64,000 nt of DNA from Aureimonas sp. AU12 (GTDB lineage: Bacteria; Pseudomonadota; Alphaproteobacteria; Rhizobiales; Rhizobiaceae): positions 1-64,000 of the forward strand of contig NZ_BBWH01000026.1 of NCBI RefSeq assembly GCF_001463705.1, written 5' to 3'. The position numbers were made by a program, and so were the translations under genes. The notes beneath the pieces are model-generated. The model saw nothing but the letters and a program-made list of their open reading frames with translations. It ran no database searches and had not been told where the DNA came from. This document shows positions 18,243-26,608 of the stretch, in pieces (position 1 is the stretch's first letter; the number at the start of each line of letters is the position of its first letter).

Positions 18243-19237
18243 TCGTCGTCGGCTTCGTCCTCCTCATCACCCTGGCAACGCTGGCGCTGGTCTACGGCAT
18301 TCTCGAACCGAGGCTGCAGCTCGAAAAGAACACCAAGAGCCGGATCAGCCAGTACAAGTCGGCGGAAACCGATCGAGCCACCCGGCAGCATGCGCGCGAC
18401 CGGGTCAACGAGGTCTCGAAGCGCCGCAAGACGCTCCAGAACTCGCTCAAGGATCTGGAGGAAAAGACGCAGGCGCGCGACCGGCACACCAAGAAGCTGT
18501 CGCTCGAGCGCCGGATCGCCCAGGCCGGTCTGAAGACCTCCATGCGCAGCTTCGTCCTCGTCTGTTTCGGTGTCGGCGCTGCGGCCTTCCTCGCCTCGCT
18601 CGTCTTTCAGCTGTCTCTGGTGATCGCTCTCGGCATCGGCGTCGTCGCCGGTTTCGGCCTGCCGCGCTGGGTGCTGGGCTATCTGCGCAAGCGCCGGCAG
18701 GCCAGCTTCACGCTGGAATTCGCCAACGCCATCGACGTCATCACACGCGGCATCCGCTCGGGCCTGCCGCTCAACGACACGCTGCGGATGATCGCCGCCG
18801 ACACGCCCGAACCCGTGCGGTCCGAGTTCGCCCGCATCGTCGAGGCGCAGCAGATGGGCATGCCGATCGCCGAAGCGGTGGAGCGGCTCTACCAGAACAT
18901 GCCGCTGCCGGAGACCAACTTCTTCGCGATCGTCGTCTCCATCCAGTCGCAGGCCGGCGGCAATCTCGCCGAAGCCCTGTCGAACCTGTCGAGCGTCCTG
19001 CGCGAGCGCCGGCGCATGAAGGGCAAGATCAAGGCCATGTCGATGGAAGCCAAGGCGTCCGGCTACATCATCGGCTCGCTCCCGATCATCGTCGGCTTCC
19101 TCGTCTACCTGACCTCGCCCGACTACATCTCGGTCCTGTTCACGACCTCGACCGGCCACATCGTCCTCGCCGCATCGGCGTTCTGGATGGGGCTTGGGAT
19201 CATGGTCATGCGCAACATGATCAATTTCGACTTCTGA
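18239..19237 (+). CDS. tadB: Tad pilus inner-membrane platform protein TadB
   Basis: A 332-residue T2SSF-domain membrane protein. One N-terminal helix (VVGFVLLITLATLALVYGI) is followed by a charged Lys/Arg-rich cytoplasmic stretch, a helical pair near residues 100-145, the T2SSF domain (FANAIDVITRGIRSGLPLND and SQAGGNLAEALSNLS) and C-terminal helices. It forms, with TadC, the platform on which CpaF acts. It overlaps cpaF by 4 bp, and tadC starts 19 bp downstream. Confidence 0.95.
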   Translation: MIVVGFVLLITLATLALVYGILEPRLQLEKNTKSRISQYKSAETDRATRQHARDRVNEVSKRRKTLQNSLKDLEEKTQARDRHTKKLSLERRIAQAGLKTSMRSFVLVCFGVGAAAFLASLVFQLSLVIALGIGVVAGFGLPRWVLGYLRKRRQASFTLEFANAIDVITRGIRSGLPLNDTLRMIAADTPEPVRSEFARIVEAQQMGMPIAEAVERLYQNMPLPETNFFAIVVSIQSQAGGNLAEALSNLSSVLRERRRMKGKIKAMSMEAKASGYIIGSLPIIVGFLVYLTSPDYISVLFTTSTGHIVLAASAFWMGLGIMVMRNMINFDF

Positions 19238-19256
19238 CGAGCAAGGCGGCGCCGAC

Positions 19257-20252
19257 ATGGACTTCTTCTTCCGCTCGCTCGGCATTTCCAGCCACGCCGC
19301 GCTCGGCATCCTGGTGGGCGTCGCCGTCTTCGCGACCTTCCTGACGATCGCGCTGCCGATGATGTCGGGACGCGAACTCAAGACGCGCATGAAGGCGGTG
19401 GCGCTGGAGCGCGACCAGGTTCGGGCCCGCGAACGGGCTCGTCTCGCGAGCGACCGGGACCAGGGTCGCAAGGGTCTTCGCCAGGAGGTCGATGCGGGGT
19501 TCGCCGCGAAGGTGGTCGAGAAGCTAGACCTGCGCAAGGCGCTCGTCGACGATGCCACGCTCGTCAAGCTGAAGATCGCGGGCTACCGGACGCAGCGCGC
19601 CCTGACGCTCTTTCTCTTCTGCCGGCTGACCCTGCCGCTCGCCTTCGGCATTTTCTGCGCCTTCTACATTTTCGGCATCGGCGTGCTCGCCGACAAGTCG
19701 CTGGTCATCCGGATTTTCGTCTGCGTGGTCGCCGCCTATGCCGGCTTCTACGCGCCCAACGCTTACGTCTCGAATGCATCGTCGAAGCGTGCGCAGTCGA
19801 TCTCGCGGGCCTGGCCGGACGCGCTCGATCTCCTGCTGATCTGCGTCGAGTCCGGCAATTCCATCGAGGCGGCGTTCCGCCGGGTGGCCAACGAGATCGG
19901 CATCCAGTCGATCGCGCTGGCCGAGGAACTGGTGCTGGTCTGCGCCGAGCTCTCCTACCTTCCCGATCGCAAGCAAGCCTACGAGAACCTCGTGGCGCGC
20001 ACGGGTCTGGAATCGGTGCGCTCGGTTTCGACGGCGCTGGTCCAGGCGGAGCGATACGGAACGCCGCTCGGCGTGGCGCTGCGCACAATGGCGCAGGAGA
20101 GCCGCGACGTGCGCATGGCCGCGGCCGAGGCCAAGGCCGCTGCCCTGCCGCCCAAGCTCACGGTGCCGATGATCCTCTTCTTCCTGCCGGTGCTCTTCGC
20201 CGTCATCATCGGCCCCGCCGTCATCGACATCATGGCCATTCGCGCCAACTGA
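19257..20252 (+). CDS. tadC: Tad pilus inner-membrane platform protein TadC
   Basis: A 331-residue T2SSF-domain protein, the partner of TadB. Hydrophobic segments flank a charged region, and the T2SSF domain (WPDALDLLLICVESGNSIEA, then SVSTALVQAERYGTPLGVAL) precedes the C-terminal helix PMILFFLPVLFAVIIGPAVI. It is the last gene of the plus-strand pilus operon. A hairpin terminator begins 45 bp after its stop. Confidence 0.95.
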   Translation: MDFFFRSLGISSHAALGILVGVAVFATFLTIALPMMSGRELKTRMKAVALERDQVRARERARLASDRDQGRKGLRQEVDAGFAAKVVEKLDLRKALVDDATLVKLKIAGYRTQRALTLFLFCRLTLPLAFGIFCAFYIFGIGVLADKSLVIRIFVCVVAAYAGFYAPNAYVSNASSKRAQSISRAWPDALDLLLICVESGNSIEAAFRRVANEIGIQSIALAEELVLVCAELSYLPDRKQAYENLVARTGLESVRSVSTALVQAERYGTPLGVALRTMAQESRDVRMAAAEAKAAALPPKLTVPMILFFLPVLFAVIIGPAVIDIMAIRAN

Positions 20253-20297
20253 TCGGACGTCGCACGAAGTCGAGCCATGGCTCCCGCATGAAAAAGA

Positions 20298-20324
20298 CCC
20301 GCGCCCTCGTTGGAGGGGCGCGGG
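20298..20324 (+). terminator. Hairpin terminator after tadC
   Basis: A GC stem CCCGCGCCCTC / GAGGGGCGCGGG (one bulged G, loop GTTG) lies between the convergent tadC and tadD genes. An A-run precedes it (AAAAAG at 20291-20296), so on the minus strand the stem is followed by CTTTTT. It may therefore serve tadD as well as tadC. Confidence 0.7.
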
Positions 20325-20374
20325 CCTTCTGACCAAAGTTGATGGAGCTTCGTGCTGCGGCATCGCCGGGGGCG

Positions 20375-21292
20375 TCAGCCGCGCCCCTCCGTCTTCAGTT
20401 CCGACCACGTGCTGCGCTGCGAGACCATCTGGCGAAGATACGCGATGTTGGCCTCGGCCTCGGCGGGCGAGAGCACGGCGGCGGCGATTTTTTCCGCCTC
20501 GTCGAAGCGCCCCTGCAGGCCGACTGCGAGCGCCAGGTTCTGGCGCACGCGCGCATCGGCGCCGGGCTGCGCCACTGCGCGCGACAGGTAACGCTCGGCG
20601 GATGGCAGGTCGTTGGCGAGGATCGACGACATGCCGAGATTGGAGAGCACCGAGGGTTCGTTCGGCTCGATCACCAGCGCCTTCTCGTAGAGGACACGGG
20701 CCTTGTCGCGCTCGCCGAGCTGATCGAGGATCGCGCCCTCGGCCGAGAGCAGACGCCAGTCCGGCCGGTCCGGCGTCTGCGCGCGGCGCACGGTTTCGAG
20801 CGCCTTGGGCAGTTCGCCCGCCGCCGCCAGCGCCTTGCCGTAGGCTGCGAGGACATCGCGGTCGGTCGGGTTGGCGATCGCCACCTGCTGCATGACGGCG
20901 AGCGACTGGTCGTTGCGGCCGGTCGCCTGCAGCGCCGAGGCATAGGCGAGCCCCGTCGCCTTGTCCTTGGGCTGGCGCTCGTAGTTCGCGCCGTAGACCT
21001 TGACGACGCCCGCGAGGTCCCCGGCCGACAGCGTCGAGAGATCGCGCGGGGCCGGCGAGGACGTGGAGGAGGCGACCTGCGGACGGTCGATCGAGCCGGT
21101 GTGCATCCGCGTTGTCTGGTTGCAGCCGCTCAACGCCAGAAGCGAGGCGAGGCCAGCGAGCGCGACGGCCGAACGGGTTGCGCCGCCGGGCCGGCGGGCG
21201 TAGCACCGCGCGGGCGCCCTGCCGATGCCGGCGGCGCCGTCCTCGGAACGGGCGGCTTCGTACGGGGATGTCTGGTGTCGGCGCATTCGCAT
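20375..21292 (-). CDS. tadD: Tad pilus TPR lipoprotein TadD
   Basis: A roughly 305-residue tetratricopeptide lipoprotein. A hydrophobic segment with lipobox (AVALAGLASLLALSGC) follows an unusually long Arg-rich N-terminal stretch. TPR units then run from about residue 100 to 260 (for example ANPTDRDVLAAYGKALAAAG and EPNEPSVLSNLGMSSILAND). TadD probably helps secretin or pilus assembly in the periplasm. The start is uncertain: ATG at 21292 has a weak GGGAA site, while ATGs at 21286 and 21322 are alternatives. It is transcribed towards the cpa/tad operon. Upstream, GTTAAC and CGTTAA (21340-21361) resemble CtrA half-sites but are not spaced as a full box. Confidence 0.88.
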   Translation of the reverse strand: MRMRRHQTSPYEAARSEDGAAGIGRAPARCYARRPGGATRSAVALAGLASLLALSGCNQTTRMHTGSIDRPQVASSTSSPAPRDLSTLSAGDLAGVVKVYGANYERQPKDKATGLAYASALQATGRNDQSLAVMQQVAIANPTDRDVLAAYGKALAAAGELPKALETVRRAQTPDRPDWRLLSAEGAILDQLGERDKARVLYEKALVIEPNEPSVLSNLGMSSILANDLPSAERYLSRAVAQPGADARVRQNLALAVGLQGRFDEAEKIAAAVLSPAEAEANIAYLRQMVSQRSTWSELKTEGRG

Positions 21293-21394
21293 CTCGTTCC
21301 CGGTGACGGCCATTGCGGGCATGCCGGGGACAATAAGTTGTTAACCCTAACGCTCCGTTAATCCTCTGGAGCGTGGCTAGCCGAGGATCCCGTC

Positions 21395-22807
21395 ATGATC
21401 GAGCCGCTGATCGCCGAAGCCGAGGCCGGAGCCGCCGGTCTGCCCGTCCATTTCGCCTTCGAGGGCGAGGGGCACGCTTGGCCGGCATCGGCGCAGGCCT
21501 GGGCGAGCGCCAACGGCTTCAAGGCAGGCGCCGGCAGCGTGCTCGTGCTGCCCGGGACGGACGGCGCTCTCGCCGGCGCCCTGCTGGGCCTCGGCAAGCG
21601 CGCAACGGGCCAGGGCGGGCAGGGTGCCGATACGGCGCTTCTTGCTGGTGCGCTGGCGCAGCAGCTTCCCGCTGGAACCTGGCGCCTTGCGGCGCCGAAC
21701 GAGCAGGGGCTCGATGCCGATCTCGTCGCGCTCGCCCTTCTCCTCGGCAGCTACCGCTTCGATCGCTATCTCGCCAAGCCGCGCGACGGGCTCCCGCGCT
21801 TTCTCACCCCCGAGGGCGCCGATGCGGCCCGGGTCCTGCGCGAGGCCGAGGCGATCGCGCTCGTTCGCGACCTCGTCAACACGCCGACCAACGATCTCGG
21901 CCCCGACGGCATCGAGGCGGCCGCGCGACGGACCGCCGAGGAGTTCGGTGCAACGGTGTCCGTCATCACCGGCGACGCGCTTCTGAGCGCCAACTTCCCG
22001 CTGATTCATGCGGTCGGCCGCGCCTCGGCGGTCGCGCCGCGCCTCATCGACATGAGTTGGGGCCGAGAGGACGCGCCGCGCATCACCCTCGTCGGCAAGG
22101 GCGTCGCCTTCGACACCGGCGGGCTCGACATCAAGCCGGCCTCCGGCATGCTGCTGATGAAGAAGGACATGGGCGGGGCCGCCAATGTCCTCGGTCTCGC
22201 GCGCCTGGTGATGGGCGCCAAGCTTGCCGTGCGTCTGCGTGTCCTGATCCCGGCGGTGGAAAACTCGATTGCCGGCGATGCCTTCCGGCCGGGCGACATC
22301 CTGCGCAGCCGCAAGGGCAAGACCGTCGAAATCGGCAACACTGACGCCGAAGGGCGCCTGATCCTCGCCGACGCGCTGGCGCTGGCCGACGAGGAAGCGC
22401 CCGAGATCCTCGTCGACATGGCGACGCTGACGGGTGCCGCCCGCGTCGCGCTCGGGCCGGACCTGCCGCCCTTCTACACCGACGACGCAAATCTCGCGGC
22501 CGAGATCGAGCGGTCGAGCCTCGCGCTGGCCGATCCGCTCTGGCGCCTGCCGCTCTGGCAGCCCTATGCCCGCAACCTCACCTCGAAGATCGCCGACATC
22601 AACAACGTGACGAGCGACGGCTTCGCGGGCTCGATCACCGCGGCGCTCTTCCTTCAGGGCTTCGTCGAGAAGGCCGGCGCCTGGGTGCATCTCGACGTCT
22701 TCGGCTGGCGGCCGCAAGCCTCGGTGCTCGGTCCCGCCGGCGGCGAGGCGCAGGGCATCCGTGCCCTGTCGGCGGTTTTTGCCGGGCGCTACCCGCCGAC
22801 ATCTTGA
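21395..22807 (+). CDS. M17 leucyl aminopeptidase family protein
   Basis: A 470-residue cytosolic di-metal aminopeptidase. The N-terminal half is variable. The catalytic half has the metal and active-site motifs VGKGVAFDTGGLDIKP, LLMKKDMGGAANVLG and IGNTDAEGRLILADAL (the family signature), then TLTGAARVALG. GAGG lies 8 bases before the ATG. It opens an overlapping operon with a MarR regulator and an NlpC/P60 peptidase, pointing to peptide or peptidoglycan-fragment turnover. The precise substrate is not visible. Confidence 0.95.
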   Translation: MIEPLIAEAEAGAAGLPVHFAFEGEGHAWPASAQAWASANGFKAGAGSVLVLPGTDGALAGALLGLGKRATGQGGQGADTALLAGALAQQLPAGTWRLAAPNEQGLDADLVALALLLGSYRFDRYLAKPRDGLPRFLTPEGADAARVLREAEAIALVRDLVNTPTNDLGPDGIEAAARRTAEEFGATVSVITGDALLSANFPLIHAVGRASAVAPRLIDMSWGREDAPRITLVGKGVAFDTGGLDIKPASGMLLMKKDMGGAANVLGLARLVMGAKLAVRLRVLIPAVENSIAGDAFRPGDILRSRKGKTVEIGNTDAEGRLILADALALADEEAPEILVDMATLTGAARVALGPDLPPFYTDDANLAAEIERSSLALADPLWRLPLWQPYARNLTSKIADINNVTSDGFAGSITAALFLQGFVEKAGAWVHLDVFGWRPQASVLGPAGGEAQGIRALSAVFAGRYPPTS

Positions 22808-22899
22808 ATCCGTCGCCGCTCTCCTGTTCAGTGTCCGGAACGGAGCCGGAACGAACCCGATCGCCGAGCCGGATGGCGGGCGCGGGCAGGGGAGACCGT

Positions 22900-23250
22900 A
22901 TGGGGATCGAGATGAAACCGGCGCAGGCGCTGCGTCTTCTCCATGGCAACGCCCTTCGCCAGACGAAGGACGACAGCCCGGACCTGACCCTTCGCCAGAC
23001 CGCGATCCTCCTCACCGTCTATCTCGAGCCGCCACCGCACACGGTGCGCGGCTTGGCCACCCGCCTCGCGGTCGCCAAGCCGGTGGTGACGCGGGCGCTC
23101 GACACGATGGGGCGGCTCGAACTCCTGGAGCGTCGCCGCGATCCGGCCGACCTTCGCAACGTTCTCGTGCGACGCACGGTGAAGGGAAGCCAGTTCGTCT
23201 CCGAAATGGCAGACCGCCTCGTCGATGAAGCCGGAGCCCTGTCGCGATGA
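22900..23250 (+). CDS. Small MarR-family transcriptional regulator
   Basis: A 116-residue winged-helix protein. The DNA-binding part reads LTLRQTAILLTVYLEPPPHT, then VRGLATRLAVAKPVVTRALD, and the wing LLERRRDPADLRNVLVRRT. ATG at 22900 is chosen for its GGGGAGA ribosome binding site; the frame stays open back to 22804, inside the aminopeptidase end, but that segment looks non-coding. It overlaps the next gene by 4 bp. It is shorter than typical MarR proteins, with reduced dimerisation helices. It may regulate its own operon; no operator was identified. Confidence 0.85.
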   Translation: MGIEMKPAQALRLLHGNALRQTKDDSPDLTLRQTAILLTVYLEPPPHTVRGLATRLAVAKPVVTRALDTMGRLELLERRRDPADLRNVLVRRTVKGSQFVSEMADRLVDEAGALSR

Positions 23251-24116
23251 CCCTGCCGCTCGATCCTCGCCTGCACGCCGTCCGGCCGGACCTCGCCGAC
23301 GAGCGCCTGCGCGGCCGCGTCGAGGCGCGCGCCTTCGTGGCGGGGCGGGCGGCCCATGTCGCGGTGCCGCTGGCGGACCTGCGCCGCCGGCCCGGTGCCG
23401 ATGCGCCGCTGGAGACGCAGGCACTGCACGGCGAGGGGGTCCGCGTCTTCGAGGACGGGGAGGAGGGCTGGTCCTGGGTCCAACTCGACGGCGACGGCTA
23501 TGTCGGCTGGATGCCGACCGTGGCGCTGGTCGGCGGCGCGCCGCCCACGGCGACCCACCGCGTCGCGGCGCCGCGGACCTTCGTCTTTCCCGGTCCCGAC
23601 ATCAAGAAGCCGCCGATGCACGACCTGCCGATGGGGGCGGTGGTCGCGGTGCGCGGCGAGGCCGAGGATCACAACGCGGCCTACGCGCTCATCGAACCCT
23701 TCGGCGCCGTCGTCCGCCAGCATCTGCGCCCTTTATCCGAGACCACCGACGATTTCGTCGCGGTGGCCGAGCGCTTTCTCGGGGTGCCCTATCTGTGGGG
23801 CGGAAAGTCGATGCTCGGCATCGATTGTTCGGGCCTCGTGCAACTCGCACTGGCGCAGTGCGGGATACCCGCGCCGCGCGACACGGATCTCCAGTGCGCC
23901 GGTCTCGGGCAGCCCTTGTCCGCCGACACCGCCGCACGTCGCGGCGACCTCGTCTTCTGGCGCGGTCATGTCGGGATCATGATGGACGGGGTCAGGCTGC
24001 TGCATGCCAACGCCCACCACATGATGACGGCGATCGAGCCGCTGGCGGAGGCCGTGAAGAGGCTGGGCGCCAAGGGCGCTCCGGTCACCGGGTTGCGACG
24101 CCCGACGACGCGTTAA
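23247..24116 (+). CDS. SH3-NlpC/P60 peptidoglycan peptidase
   Basis: A 289-residue protein with one or two bacterial SH3-like regions (residues about 25-160, including GWSWVQLDGDGYVGWMPT) and a C-terminal NlpC/P60 domain. The catalytic Cys is in GIDCSGLVQLAL and the catalytic His in RGHVGIMM; a third polar residue probably lies in LLHANAHH. No signal peptide is seen, so it may act on imported muropeptides in the cytosol, as proposed for similar dipeptidyl-peptidase VI-like proteins. It overlaps the MarR gene and ends at a strong terminator. Confidence 0.92.
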   Translation: MTLPLDPRLHAVRPDLADERLRGRVEARAFVAGRAAHVAVPLADLRRRPGADAPLETQALHGEGVRVFEDGEEGWSWVQLDGDGYVGWMPTVALVGGAPPTATHRVAAPRTFVFPGPDIKKPPMHDLPMGAVVAVRGEAEDHNAAYALIEPFGAVVRQHLRPLSETTDDFVAVAERFLGVPYLWGGKSMLGIDCSGLVQLALAQCGIPAPRDTDLQCAGLGQPLSADTAARRGDLVFWRGHVGIMMDGVRLLHANAHHMMTAIEPLAEAVKRLGAKGAPVTGLRRPTTR

Positions 24117-24134
24117 CGCGGGTACTGCACAAAA

Positions 24135-24163
24135 AAGACTGGGCGCCAGAGGCGCCCAGTCTT
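24135..24163. terminator. Strong bidirectional terminator
   Basis: A perfect 13-bp stem (AAGACTGGGCGCC, 24135-24147, paired with 24151-24163, loop AGA) lies between the convergent NlpC/P60 and RTX genes. An A-run on the left (AAAAAA from 24131) gives a U-run for the minus strand, so the stronger polarity is for the RTX gene. Confidence 0.85.
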
Positions 24164-24191
24164 CATCTCGTTGGGATCCTGCCTTGGCAGA

Positions 24192-25322
24192 TTACAGAGC
24201 CTGGAAGTCGTTCGCCGACAGCTTCACGTTGTTGTCGAACTGCGCGATCGCGATGGCCTGACCGGCACCGACGCCATCGGCGTCATAGTACAGGATGTGG
24301 GTCTTGGTGTCGTAGATGCCCTGCGGGCCGTTGCCCACGGCGTTGTCGAGGTTGAAGCCCGGGGCGCCACCGAAGTCGGAGGGGACAAAGCCGAGCTTGT
24401 CGGAGCCCGACGTGAAGCCACGGATACGGTCGAGGCCGTTCTCGGTCGGAGCGCTGAACACGAACAGGTCCGCATCGGCACCGCCGGTCAGGTCGTCGTT
24501 GCCGCCGCCACCGATGATGGTGTCGCTGCCGCCGAGGCCGGAGATCTTGTTGGCGCCAGCGTCGCCCGTCAGACGATCGGCGAAGTTCGAGCCTTCGAGG
24601 TTCTCGAAGCCGACCAGACGGTCGATGCCCTGATCGCCGCCGATGATCTGCGCTGCCGTGGTGGCGAGCGAAACCGTCACGCCGCCGGTCGAGAACTTGT
24701 AGGTGACTTCGTCGACGCCAACGCCACCGTTCATGGTGTCGTTGCCTTGGTCACCGGAGATGATGTCGTTGCCGGCACCGCCGTTGATGTCGTCATTGCC
24801 GACGAGACCGCGCAGGCTGTTGTTGCCGCCGTTGCCGAGAATGCGATTGTCGAGATCGTTGCCGGAACCGTTGAGGTTCAGGTCGCTTTCGGTGCCGGTG
24901 GCCGACGTGAAGACGCCGTTCGACAGGAGACGGAGGACTTCGACGTTCGACGAGAGCTTGTAGCTCTGGTTGCTGTAAAGCGGCTCGCCGCCTTCGCCAA
25001 AGGTGATCTCGCTCGTGTAACCAGCGAACACGACCGTATCGGTGCCCTCGCCGGAGAACTCGACGACGCGGTCGCCGCGGTCGTCGACGTAGTAGGTGTC
25101 GTTACCGACGCCGCCCACCATGGAGTCGGCACCCTCGCCGCCGCTCAACTGATCGTCGCCTTCGCCGCCGAGAAGCGTGTCGTTGCCGGCACCGGCATAG
25201 AGCCGATCGTTGCCGGCGCCGCCCTCGAGGCGGTCGTTACCTGCGTAACCGTAGATGAAGTCGTCTCCCGCGGTGCCCGCGAGATCGTTGTCTGCGCCTG
25301 CCGTACCAGTGATCTTAGCCAT
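24192..25322 (-). CDS. RTX calcium-binding secreted protein
   Basis: A 376-residue protein made almost wholly of RTX nonapeptide repeats (GGxGxDxLx). A first block covers residues about 10-90 (AGNDRLEGGAGNDRLYAG and further units), a second about 160-215, a third about 255-290. A C-terminal module follows (LFVFSAPTENGLDRIRGF to LSANDFQAL) that resembles a type I secretion end. There is no N-terminal signal, as expected for type I export. GAGAGG lies just before the ATG. No enzyme domain is present. It may bind calcium and polysaccharide at the cell surface. The secretion genes are not in this window. Confidence 0.9.
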   Translation of the reverse strand: MAKITGTAGADNDLAGTAGDDFIYGYAGNDRLEGGAGNDRLYAGAGNDTLLGGEGDDQLSGGEGADSMVGGVGNDTYYVDDRGDRVVEFSGEGTDTVVFAGYTSEITFGEGGEPLYSNQSYKLSSNVEVLRLLSNGVFTSATGTESDLNLNGSGNDLDNRILGNGGNNSLRGLVGNDDINGGAGNDIISGDQGNDTMNGGVGVDEVTYKFSTGGVTVSLATTAAQIIGGDQGIDRLVGFENLEGSNFADRLTGDAGANKISGLGGSDTIIGGGGNDDLTGGADADLFVFSAPTENGLDRIRGFTSGSDKLGFVPSDFGGAPGFNLDNAVGNGPQGIYDTKTHILYYDADGVGAGQAIAIAQFDNNVKLSANDFQAL

Positions 25323-25471
25323 CGTAGCCTCTCAGCGTTCATTCCCGAAGCGAGACCTACCGTTACGTTAAGAAATTGGCAAGCTTACCGTAGTGTGAAA
25401 ATACCCCTCTGGTGAAAATTAATGGTGAATGCCCCGGATCGCTCGGATTTTAATAAAGTAAAATAATTCTG
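25323..25471. other. AT-rich promoter region of the RTX gene
   Basis: A 149-bp gap that is markedly AT-rich compared with its neighbours, including AATAAAGTAAAATAATT. On the minus strand two ACGGTA elements (ACGGTAAG and ACGGTAGG) lie before the RTX start. It probably holds the RTX promoter; no hexamers could be assigned with certainty. Confidence 0.4.
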
Positions 25472-26608
25472 TCATCGCGTCGGCAGGCTGGCGATGGTGC
25501 CAACTGCCGCTGTGGAGACCCGTTTCGTCTCGGTCAGCTTGTGGGACAGATGAATGAAGAAACGTTCGATCGTCAGGTAGCTGATGATAGAAACGACGAT
25601 CGCGGCAGCAATGATCATCGTCGCGAGCACGGGCCACGGCAGCGATGATCCCTTGAAGATCATGATCGAGGGCACAATCACGAACGGGTGGCTGAGGTAG
25701 AGCGAGTAAGAGGCGTCACCCAGCAGGATGAACAAGCGGCTTGAGCGCACAGTATCGTTCAGATCTTTCGACATCACGACGCCTGCAAAGAGCGCCAGCG
25801 ACGGAAGTCCTCGATAGAGGAACCGGTAATTCATGTCGAAGGCAGGGGTCCAATACGGGCTGAGGACCATGTTGCCGAGGATGAAGCCCGCTAGGCCCAA
25901 CACGACGAGAGCCACGGCCGAACCCAGGTTCAGCCGGTATCCGCGGACGAACAGATGGTAGGCGACCATGCCGCCGATGAATTCGAGGAGAACCGTGTTG
26001 GACAGGAAGCTCGAGAGGACCGTCGCACTGCCGAAAAGGCTGTTGGCGACGACGAACAGGACGATGGCCGCCGAGGCGACGATCTTGATCCGCCTCACGC
26101 CGAACAGGATGCAGGCCGCGACGATCGCGTAGAAGAACATCTCGTAGTTCAGCGTCCAGCCCTGACCGAGGATCGGCCGGACGAGCTCTTCCCCGGCCGG
26201 GACGAACGGGATGAACAGGAGCGAGCGCAGGAGGTCGGCCAGCGGCGGTATGCCGCCGCCGCGGGGTATGGCGATCGCGGCCGCGAAGAAGAGCGCCGTG
26301 TAGAACCAATAGACGGGTGCCACGCGAATGAGGCGACGCAGGCTGAACGAGACGCCCGCCTTCAGGCCGCGAGGCCGGTGCCGCACGACATGTGCGATGA
26401 TGAAGCCGCTGATGATGAAGAAGATGTCGACGCCGCTGCCCCACGGGACGAGGTCGATCGACCGGTAGGTGGCATCGGGGATCAGTGCGGCCTCGTGCAT
26501 CATCATCATCACATGTCCGAACAGGACGATGAAGGCGGCGAAGAAGCGAAGGTACTGGACGGAATCGATCCGGAACGACGGTGTCGGGGCTGACGGTCTC
26601 ACGCTCAT
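25472..26608 (-). CDS. Acyltransferase-3 membrane protein (ExoZ/OafA-like)
   Basis: A 378-residue inner-membrane O-acyltransferase with about ten hydrophobic helices. The N-terminal signature SVQYLRFFAAFIVLFGHVMM (containing the conserved Arg and His) and the motif GSGVDIFFIISGFIIAHVV are classic for the family that acetylates surface polysaccharides. It lacks the extra SGNH domain found in OafA. It overlaps the upstream polymerase gene by 4 bp (ATGA), so it most likely decorates the polymer made by this locus. Confidence 0.93.
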   Translation of the reverse strand: MSVRPSAPTPSFRIDSVQYLRFFAAFIVLFGHVMMMMHEAALIPDATYRSIDLVPWGSGVDIFFIISGFIIAHVVRHRPRGLKAGVSFSLRRLIRVAPVYWFYTALFFAAAIAIPRGGGIPPLADLLRSLLFIPFVPAGEELVRPILGQGWTLNYEMFFYAIVAACILFGVRRIKIVASAAIVLFVVANSLFGSATVLSSFLSNTVLLEFIGGMVAYHLFVRGYRLNLGSAVALVVLGLAGFILGNMVLSPYWTPAFDMNYRFLYRGLPSLALFAGVVMSKDLNDTVRSSRLFILLGDASYSLYLSHPFVIVPSIMIFKGSSLPWPVLATMIIAAAIVVSIISYLTIERFFIHLSHKLTETKRVSTAAVGTIASLPTR

